Below are positions 13,831 to 18,776 of a DNA stretch of 18,776 nt, piece after piece. How positions within the stretch are numbered: position 1 is the stretch's first letter; every line of letters starts with the position of its first letter. Under the pieces are notes generated by a model that had not been told where the DNA came from, searched no databases, and saw only the letters and a list, made by a program, of their open reading frames with translations. The stretch is from DASUBN01 sp036263155 (lineage in GTDB: Bacteria > Pseudomonadota > Gammaproteobacteria > Natronospirales > REEB76): NCBI GenBank assembly GCA_036263155.1, contig DATAHN010000029.1, forward strand, positions 1 to 18,776, written 5' to 3'. Both the position numbers and the translations under genes were made by a program.

Positions 13831-14238
13831 ATGAACTGGCTAGGCGAAGATGCCGGCAAGCTGCTGCTGCGGGTGCTGGTGGGCGGCCTCTTGATCCTGC
13901 ACGGCTTCCACAAGCTGGTGAGCGGCCCGGGCGACATCGCCCACCTGCTTGCCGCCCATGGCGTACCGGGGTTCCTGGCGGTAGGCGTGTACTTAGGCGA
14001 GGTGGTGGGGCCGCTGCTCATGCTGATCGGCGTGTACACCCGCATCGGAGCGTTGCTGGTGATCGCGAACATGGTGGTGGCGGTGCTCGTCACCCGCGGC
14101 AGCCATTTGTTCGGCCTGAACGAGTACGGCGGCCTCGGCATCGAGCTGGAGGTCTTCTACGGCGTCGGCGCGCTGTGCGTGGCGATGCTGGGCGCGGGTG
14201 CTTACAGCGCCGGCGGCAAGACCGGCAAGTTCAACTGA
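13831..14238 (+). CDS. DoxX-family integral membrane protein
   Basis: A 135-residue inner-membrane protein with four hydrophobic segments at about 11-27, 48-66, 71-88 and 105-124. The family hallmarks are visible: L-L-L-R-x-x-x-G-G-L-L-I-x-H-G-x-x-K at the N-terminus (HGFHKL 24-29) and a central G-x-Y-L-G-E-V-V-G-P-L-L-L-I-G motif. DoxX-type proteins have been linked to redox or sulfur metabolism and oxidative stress in other organisms, but most have no proven role. GGGAG seven bases upstream supports the ATG. It lies between the PilZ gene (22 bases) and a lipoprotein gene (44 bases). Confidence 0.88.
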   Translation: MNWLGEDAGKLLLRVLVGGLLILHGFHKLVSGPGDIAHLLAAHGVPGFLAVGVYLGEVVGPLLMLIGVYTRIGALLVIANMVVAVLVTRGSHLFGLNEYGGLGIELEVFYGVGALCVAMLGAGAYSAGGKTGKFN

Positions 14239-14282
14239 TCCAAAGGGACGGCTCGTCGCGGGCCTCGCAAGGGGGGGACTCC

Positions 14283-15083
14283 ATGGACATCCGCATCAAG
14301 CGCGGGCTCGTGCTCGCGGGCGTCGCCGCACTCGCGGCCTGTTCCATCGTGCCGGTCACGCCGATCCAGCCCGGCGCCAGTGCCCATCTACAGCCGAACG
14401 AGGGCATCGCCGCGGTGGTGATGGACACCCTCGACCCCGTGTCCCAGATCCACCTCATCCCGATCGACGGGAACGGCAAGGGCCTCAACTTGCCGTCCAT
14501 GCCGGCAGGCAAGAGCCTGGCCCTGTTCCAGGTGCCGGCGGGGACCTATTGCCTGCAGGAGTTCCAGTTCGGCCGCTGGCATTTCTTCGCCCGGAGCGGC
14601 GTGCGCCTCGGCTGCTTCCAGGTGCCGGAGGGCCGCATCGCCTATAGCGGCAACCTGCAACCGCGCGCCGGCGACGACGACAACGCCTATGTCCGTCAGG
14701 AGTACTCGCCCCGCCAGTTCCTGGCGACGCTGCAGAGCCAATATCCGTCCCTGGCCGCGGCCTATCCCACCGCCGGCCCGGATCCCGTGGCTGACGATGA
14801 GAAGGATCTGAACGACATTGACCAGGAGATGGCGAGCTGGGTCACGACCACCGATGGCGGCAAGACCCAGCTCATCTACTTCCGCAACAACACCAATTGG
14901 CCGCTCAAGCTCAGCGAGTTCAACTTCGAGAACTGCGTGAACATCAAGCCGTCCTGCGCGCCGGCCAAGCCCGACCTGCTAGTCGCACCGCGCACCACCG
15001 TCATGTACCTGAAGGTGGAGCCGGCGGACCCCAAGCGCTACTACAACTTCCAGTTCCACTATCGCTATGAGTACGTGCGCTAG
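14283..15083 (+). CDS. Putative lipoprotein, unknown function
   Basis: A 266-residue envelope protein of no family I recognise. The N-terminus has basic residues, a short hydrophobic core and the lipobox LAAC with lipidation at Cys20. The mature part shows two beta-rich regions separated by an acidic, helical stretch (about 130-185); C90 and C111 in the first and C218 and C225 in the second could form disulfides. A strong GGGGGG lies six bases before the ATG. It is probably the last gene of the PilZ-DoxX unit. The stop codon TAG overlaps the TAG of the convergent amidohydrolase gene by two bases within a perfect palindrome, so both proteins end in Val-Arg. Confidence 0.8.
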   Translation: MDIRIKRGLVLAGVAALAACSIVPVTPIQPGASAHLQPNEGIAAVVMDTLDPVSQIHLIPIDGNGKGLNLPSMPAGKSLALFQVPAGTYCLQEFQFGRWHFFARSGVRLGCFQVPEGRIAYSGNLQPRAGDDDNAYVRQEYSPRQFLATLQSQYPSLAAAYPTAGPDPVADDEKDLNDIDQEMASWVTTTDGGKTQLIYFRNNTNWPLKLSEFNFENCVNIKPSCAPAKPDLLVAPRTTVMYLKVEPADPKRYYNFQFHYRYEYVR

Positions 15084-15089
15084 CGCACG
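15074..15089. terminator. Perfect 16-bp palindrome containing both convergent stop codons
   Basis: CGTGCGCTAGCGCACG reads the same on both strands. The central CTAG supplies TAG to the lipoprotein gene on plus (15081-15083) and to the amidohydrolase gene on minus (15082-15080). In RNA it can fold into six G/C-rich pairs around a CUAG loop on either transcript. There is no T-run, so termination by this element alone is uncertain. Confidence 0.55.
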
Positions 15090-16519
15090 CCCACGTCGCC
15101 TTTCACGCTCTCGATGAGCTTGGCGCTGTCATAGCCGGCGCCGTCCTTGAACACCCACAGTACCTTGTGCAGCGCCTTGGGGTCGGCGGTGGCGTCGCCG
15201 TCCAGCACCACGAGGTCGGCGTACTTGCCGGCCGCGACGCTGCCACGCTCCCGGTCGATCTTCAGGTAGCGCGCGCCGTTCAGGGTCGAGACCTGCACCG
15301 CCTGCGGCAGCGTGAGGCCCGCCTCCAGCAAGAGCTCCACCTCCCGCGCATTGGACCAGCCCGGCACCACGCCGCCGTTGCCGGTGGGGTCGGTGCCGTC
15401 CACCAGCAGGCCGCCGGCGTCGAAGAACGCCTTCTCGAAGGCCATGCCGTGCTGGAACGCCTTCACCGCGTCCTGGTTGTTGGCCTGGGCAGTGCGGCCG
15501 TAGTTGCGCAGGTAATTCGCCCGCGCCTGCAGCGACATGAGGTCCAGCACCGTGTCCGGCAGCACCGGCCGGCCGGGCGTGGAGGCCTCGAACACCGTGA
15601 GCGTGGAGGTGAGCGCCACATGGCGCTTGAGCAGCGTCTGCAGCAGTGCCTGGGCTTCGCTGCCCTGCAGATCCAACTCCGCCAGCGACTTCTGCACAGC
15701 CGCGGGAGCCGGGCACTTGTCAGGCTGCTTGTCCTTCACGAAATCCGTGGCCACGAAGATGCCGTGCTCCAGGTCGTCGATGCCGAGCTCCGCCGCCTCC
15801 CTGTACGTTACCGAGCACAGGTGGCCGGTGACGCGCGCACCATGCTTGTGGGCGTAGCGGATCACCGCATCCAGGGTCTTGCGCGGGATCGTGGTGTAGG
15901 CCTTGAAGTCGCGGGCGCCGAGCGCGATCCAGTGGCGCTCCGCCTCCACCGCCATGTCCGGGTCGCCGAAGTCGGCGAGCTGCATCACGGGCAGGTCGTC
16001 CGGGTCGTCGCCGGCGGTGAGGTAGGGGCCGGTGAGGAACAGGTGAGGCCCCACCGCGTTGCCGGCATCGATCCACTGCTTGATGCCGAGGTCGGCGTAG
16101 GGGTTGATGCTGCCGCCGGTGCGCAGCGTGGTCACGCCGCCCGCGAGGTAGAGGCGCGGGAAGCTGTAGGGCATGTTCGCGTAGGTGAGCAGGCCCGTGG
16201 GGTAGAACAGGTGCTCATGCAGCATCACGTAGCCCGGCAGCAGCGTCTTGCCATCCAGCGCCACCTTCTCAGCGTCGGCGGGGATGTTCAGCGTGCCGTC
16301 GGGTCCCACCGCCTGGATGCGCTGGCCCTGGATCACGACCGTCATGCCACGGCGCGCCGGGGCGCCGGTGCCGTCGATGAGCGTCGCGCCTGTGAGCGCA
16401 AGCGAGGGTCCCGGGTGCGCGAGGAAGGGCTCTGCAGTGGTGCGGGGCTGCATATAGGGCGCGGCCTGGGCCACGCAGGCGATGCAGGCCAGGAGCAGCA
16501 GGAGGCGGAGGCGCGGCAT
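15080..16519 (-). CDS. Second exported amidohydrolase, imidazolonepropionase/prolidase-like
   Basis: A 479-residue amidohydrolase with signal peptide (about 1-20, ending AQA/AP). The metal site is complete: HEH (H101, H103), K206 in DFKAYTT, H233, H252 in LEHGIF and D377 in DGTDPTG, and the C-terminal cap has the usual GSVAAGKYADLVVLDGD. It differs clearly from the first amidohydrolase of this window (for example HEHLFYP in place of HVHMGGE) and is not a recent duplicate. Related exported enzymes act on dipeptides or other cyclic or linear amides; the substrate here is unknown. AGGAG six bases before the ATG at 16519 and the signal peptide fix the start; a longer in-frame start near 16624 would add a Cys-rich stretch and is unlikely. 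Confidence 0.9.
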   Translation of the reverse strand: MPRLRLLLLLACIACVAQAAPYMQPRTTAEPFLAHPGPSLALTGATLIDGTGAPARRGMTVVIQGQRIQAVGPDGTLNIPADAEKVALDGKTLLPGYVMLHEHLFYPTGLLTYANMPYSFPRLYLAGGVTTLRTGGSINPYADLGIKQWIDAGNAVGPHLFLTGPYLTAGDDPDDLPVMQLADFGDPDMAVEAERHWIALGARDFKAYTTIPRKTLDAVIRYAHKHGARVTGHLCSVTYREAAELGIDDLEHGIFVATDFVKDKQPDKCPAPAAVQKSLAELDLQGSEAQALLQTLLKRHVALTSTLTVFEASTPGRPVLPDTVLDLMSLQARANYLRNYGRTAQANNQDAVKAFQHGMAFEKAFFDAGGLLVDGTDPTGNGGVVPGWSNAREVELLLEAGLTLPQAVQVSTLNGARYLKIDRERGSVAAGKYADLVVLDGDATADPKALHKVLWVFKDGAGYDSAKLIESVKGDVGVR

Positions 16520-16563
16520 GGGATTCTCCTCGGGAGGGCGTGGATGCATCCTTTCGCGGGCCC

Positions 16564-16569
16564 AGTATA
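16564..16569 (-). promoter_or_regulatory. Possible -10 element for the second amidohydrolase
   Basis: Read on the minus strand the hexamer is TATACT, five of six matches to the -10 consensus, about 45 bases before the amidohydrolase ATG in the divergent gap. No matching -35 lies 16-18 bases further upstream. Confidence 0.3.
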
Positions 16570-16614
16570 GCCATACGCACCGCGGGCACGGGCCTGTGGC
16601 GCGGGCCGAGGCGC

Positions 16615-16624
16615 TTGTGCACAA
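16615..16624. promoter_or_regulatory. Palindrome upstream of the small membrane protein gene
   Basis: TTGTGCACAA is a perfect 10-bp palindrome in the 140-bp divergent gap, about 36 bases before the ATG at 16660. With the next base it contains CACAAT, a possible -10, so a protein bound here would compete with polymerase. No regulator is assigned. Confidence 0.3.
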
Positions 16625-16659
16625 TCGCCGCAGCCCTCACGGGTCCCAAGGGAGTCCCC

Positions 16660-17139
16660 ATGAACGACACGCGACGCGCCATGCTCAAGGCCATCCTGTG
16701 GGGCGGCCTGCTGGCGTCCACCATCGACGTCTTCGCCGCCAGCACCATCTCCTGGGTGAATCCGCTGCGGGTGCTGCGCTTCATCGCGGGAGGCCTCTTG
16801 GGGGCGCCGGCTTTCAGCGGCGGCCTCGGCATGGCATCCCTGGGGCTGCTGCTGCAGTGGCTGATGGGCATCATCATCGCCGCCATCTTCGTGACGGCCT
16901 GGCGGCGCCTCGCCTGGATGCACCGCGACTGGCGCCTCACGGGCGTCGCCTACGGCGTCGTGATCCAGTTCGTCATGGTGTACGTGGTGGTGCCGCTCTC
17001 CGCCATCCCGCCCCGCGACCCGAAGCCGCCGTTCGATCCGGTACGCTTCGGCGAGAACCTGCTGGCGATGGTGCTGTTCGGCCTGATCGTGGCCTGGTTC
17101 GCCCAGCGCTACCTGCCGCGGCCCGCCGCGAAGACCTGA
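16660..17139 (+). CDS. Conserved hypothetical inner-membrane protein
   Basis: A 159-residue membrane protein with about four or five hydrophobic segments (near 10-27, 38-55, 58-80, 94-114 and 132-150). The pattern RVLRFIAGGLLGAPAFSGG followed by ASLGLLLQW resembles a family of uncharacterised proteobacterial membrane proteins with G-L-L-G-x-x-A-F-x-G-G and an L-G-L-x-L-H/Q motif; no function is known to me. GGAG six bases before the ATG supports the start. The gene is divergent from the second amidohydrolase and is followed by a strong hairpin. Confidence 0.75.
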   Translation: MNDTRRAMLKAILWGGLLASTIDVFAASTISWVNPLRVLRFIAGGLLGAPAFSGGLGMASLGLLLQWLMGIIIAAIFVTAWRRLAWMHRDWRLTGVAYGVVIQFVMVYVVVPLSAIPPRDPKPPFDPVRFGENLLAMVLFGLIVAWFAQRYLPRPAAKT

Positions 17140-17155
17140 TCCGCCGTCCCCCCGC

Positions 17156-17180
17156 CCCGCGCGGCCATGGGCCGCGCGGG
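17156..17180 (+). terminator. Hairpin terminator after the small membrane protein
   Basis: CCCGCGCGGCC (17156-17166) and GGCCGCGCGGG (17170-17180) form a perfect 11-bp stem with a three-base loop, 17 bases after the stop codon. The following bases (ATTGTCTT) are only moderately T-rich, so it may be an inefficient or factor-assisted terminator. Confidence 0.65.
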
Positions 17181-17228
17181 ATTGTCTTGACCGGTCAGCG
17201 ATTCGCGCCGCCGGTTCGGATGCTTCCC

Positions 17229-17257
17229 CCGACGAATCGATTTTTCCCTCCGACGAA
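17229..17257. repeat. Direct repeat CCGACGAA, 21-bp period
   Basis: Two copies of CCGACGAA at 17229-17236 and 17250-17257 are spaced 21 bp start to start, two turns of the DNA helix, so both face the same side. The space between contains ATCGATTTTT. This is the pattern expected for a cooperatively bound activator, about 215-240 bases before the receptor ATG. Confidence 0.35.
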
Positions 17258-17371
17258 CCACCGCACCGCGCGTGGCAAGGCGCTTGCCCGTTCTACAGAA
17301 TCGGCCGCAGTGACGTGTCCGTCGTGTTCCGCACAACAGACGCTCACGGGACTTGATTCAGAGCGCCTCGA

Positions 17372-17388
17372 GCCTGTTGCAGACAGGC
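17372..17388. promoter_or_regulatory. 17-bp inverted repeat upstream of the receptor gene
   Basis: GCCTGT (17372-17377) and ACAGGC (17383-17388) form a perfect dyad with a five-base spacer, 82-98 bases before the receptor ATG. Size and symmetry fit the operator of a LacI-, GntR- or TetR-type regulator; none of these is encoded in the window. It could also fold as an RNA hairpin if the transcript starts upstream. Confidence 0.45.
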
Positions 17389-17469
17389 AACGGACGCAGC
17401 GGCTGGAGCCAGTTTGGGGCGGCCGTCACTCGAAGGTTCTACATAATCGAAACCGGAGGCTTACGCATC

Positions 17470-18776
17470 ATGAACAGCAACCAGATCAGCAAGGCCGTGC
17501 GCCTCGCCCTCGTGGCGGGTGCCGCCGGCGCGGCGATCACGGCCCAGTCGGCGTTCGCCGCCGACGCGGACCAGAGCGCCAGCGCGGACCAGAACAGCAC
17601 CGCCCAGCTGGGCAAGATCGAAGTGACGGGCACGCGCATCAAGCGCACCGATGTCGAGACCGCGCAGCCGGTCAACATCATCACCTCCACCCAGCTCAAG
17701 GCCACCGGCCTCACCTCCATCGGCGACATCCTGACCAACATCACCCAGGCCGGCGCCGCGCTGAACACGACCTTCAACAACGGCGGCAACGGCCGTACCA
17801 ACCTGAACCTGCGCTTCCTGGGCGCGAACCGCGTGCTGGTGCTCGTGAACGGCCGCCGCTGGATCGCGGGCCTGGGCGGCCCCGGCCAGCAGGGCGTGGA
17901 CCTGAACGAGATCCCGGTCTCCATCATCGACCACGTCGAGATCCTGCAGGACGGTGCGTCGGCGATCTACGGCTCCGACGCGATCGCGGGCGTGGTGAAC
18001 ATCATCACCCTGAAGAACTACAACGCCGCTGAAGCCAACGCCTACACCAGCATCTACTCCGGCGAAGGTCACCACGACGGCAAGGTGCAGGAGTACGACT
18101 TCACGATCGGCAGCGCCGGCGACAAGTCGGCCGTGGTCATGAACGTGACCTACGTGAACCAGCATGAAGTGTGGGCCAGTGCCCGTGACATCTCGCAGGA
18201 GCCGATCTGGGGCCAGGGCCCGACCTCGGGCAGTTCCGCCACCCCGAACGGCCGTTTCATCACGGCCCCTTTCAACGGCGTATGCGCCGGCAGCGCCACC
18301 CTGAACCCGACCTATGGCACCTGCGATATGACGCTGGTGAACTCGCCGAAGACCGGCGTCGCGGGTTCGGCCAACGGCCCGTCGCTGGGCAACTTCCGCC
18401 AGCGCACCTCCAGCGACACCTACAACTTCGCCCCGTTGAACTACTTCGTGACCCCGAGCGAGCGCACCAGCTTCTACGCCCAGGGCCACTATGACCTCGC
18501 CGACAACCTGACCTTCACCTCGGAACTGGTGTTCAACAAGCGCAACTCCCAGCAGTCCCTGGCGTCCTCGCCGCTGTTCCTGGGCCTCGCCGGTACCAGC
18601 TTCGTGAACGGCCAGCCGATCGGTGTCGGCGCCGCGAACCCCTACAACCCCTTCGGCCATGACCTCGTCGGCTCCGTCAGCCAGTGGTGCGTGGTGCAGG
18701 GCAACTGCGGCACCAACCCGAACGACCTCCTGGTGTTCCTGGGCCGCCGTCCGGTGGAATCCGGCCAGCGCCTGTT
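17470..18776 (+). CDS. TonB-dependent outer-membrane receptor, 3' end outside window
   Basis: The first 435 codons of a TonB-dependent receptor, an outer-membrane barrel that imports ligands with energy from TonB-ExbBD. The signal peptide ends at about residue 30 (SAFA/AD); IEVTGTRIKR (50-59) opens the plug. The plug domain (about 58-182) has the family motifs NRVLVLVNGRR (120-130) and VEILQDGASAIYGSDAIAGVVNIIT (key residues E157, D161, Y167, G168, A171, V176, N177). The barrel begins near 185; two cysteine pairs with CAGSATLNPTYGTC-like spacing lie in an extracellular loop. The style matches the abundant Xanthomonadales receptors for peptides or sugars. Codons are strongly biased to AAC, ATC, ACC and CTG, suggesting high expression. 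GGAGG lies ten bases before the ATG. Confidence 0.93.
   Translation, partial: MNSNQISKAVRLALVAGAAGAAITAQSAFAADADQSASADQNSTAQLGKIEVTGTRIKRTDVETAQPVNIITSTQLKATGLTSIGDILTNITQAGAALNTTFNNGGNGRTNLNLRFLGANRVLVLVNGRRWIAGLGGPGQQGVDLNEIPVSIIDHVEILQDGASAIYGSDAIAGVVNIITLKNYNAAEANAYTSIYSGEGHHDGKVQEYDFTIGSAGDKSAVVMNVTYVNQHEVWASARDISQEPIWGQGPTSGSSATPNGRFITAPFNGVCAGSATLNPTYGTCDMTLVNSPKTGVAGSANGPSLGNFRQRTSSDTYNFAPLNYFVTPSERTSFYAQGHYDLADNLTFTSELVFNKRNSQQSLASSPLFLGLAGTSFVNGQPIGVGAANPYNPFGHDLVGSVSQWCVVQGNCGTNPNDLLVFLGRRPVESGQRL

Larger units (their letters stand above)
17140..17469. other. 330-bp intergenic region before the TonB-dependent receptor
   Basis: No gene is supported here: frames crossing it do not have plausible starts or codon use. 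It holds a terminator hairpin at its left end (17156-17180), a direct repeat of CCGACGAA spaced by 21 bp (17229-17257), and a 17-bp dyad (17372-17388). The length and the ordered sites suggest a regulated promoter for the receptor. I could not fix a promoter; CATAAT at 17442-17447 is too close to the ribosome-binding site to be convincing. Confidence 0.6.

Noticed and set aside
16615..16624. DnaA box or replication-origin signal at TTGTGCACAA
   Set aside because: It matches the DnaA box at only about seven of nine positions, stands alone, and no origin genes or AT-rich unwinding region are nearby.
17440..17447. CATAAT as the -10 of the receptor promoter
   Set aside because: The start of transcription would fall at the Shine-Dalgarno and no -35 element lies at the right distance.
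17461..18660. A 399-codon minus-strand frame and a plus-strand frame ending at 18032 over the receptor
   Set aside because: Both overlap the TonB-dependent receptor, whose plug motifs fix the true frame. The receptor frame has no stop before the window edge.

Overview
This window is high-GC (clearly above 60 %) and gene-dense, with long antisense shadow frames. It reads as chromosome of a Gram-negative gammaproteobacterium, most likely of the Xanthomonadales/Lysobacterales or a neighbouring order (Rhodanobacteraceae or Steroidobacteraceae type). The basis is a TonB-dependent receptor with the Xanthomonadales-style N-terminus, several exported hydrolases, two lipoproteins, and Cys-rich periplasmic and PilZ proteins. 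No rRNA, tRNA, CRISPR, transposase or phage gene was seen. The assignment is by protein resemblance only.

Layout. (a) 1-832: a GNAT acetyltransferase cut by the left edge, followed closely by a small lipoprotein. (b) 952-3129: a signalling pair, namely a receiver-GAF-histidine kinase and an Rcp1-type single-domain response regulator, with a 33-codon frame between them that overlaps the regulator start. (c) 3204-4391: a six-cysteine exported peptide resembling BufA2-type bufferins without its usual maturation genes, a convergent four-helix membrane protein, and a divergent thioredoxin with a WCAPC active site. (d) 4464-11046: an exported M3 metallopeptidase, an exported amidohydrolase with prolidase/Xaa-Arg-dipeptidase-like metal ligands, a strong (probably two-way) terminator, and a convergent 1045-residue exported Asp-box (BNR/sortilin-like) propeller protein. 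(e) 11112-13323: a minus-strand overlapping pair (ribbon-helix-helix-like protein plus conserved hypothetical) whose promoter holds three tandem 8-bp repeats, divergent from an exported PQQ-type beta-propeller. (f) 13464-15083: PilZ protein, DoxX membrane protein and lipoprotein, closely spaced. (g) 15080-17139: a second exported amidohydrolase whose stop codon overlaps the stop of the lipoprotein inside a perfect 16-bp palindrome, divergent from a small membrane protein. (h) 17140-18776: a 330-bp regulatory region followed by a TonB-dependent receptor cut by the right edge.

Functionally, the clearest theme is breakdown and uptake of peptides or other oligomers in the cell envelope: an M3 oligopeptidase, two amidohydrolases and the Asp-box protein all carry export signals, and a TonB-dependent receptor lies at the right end. 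This link is inference from co-location. The best candidates for something not well described are the RHH-like/conserved-hypothetical pair with its repeat operator, the orphan bufferin-like peptide, and the palindrome shared by two stop codons.
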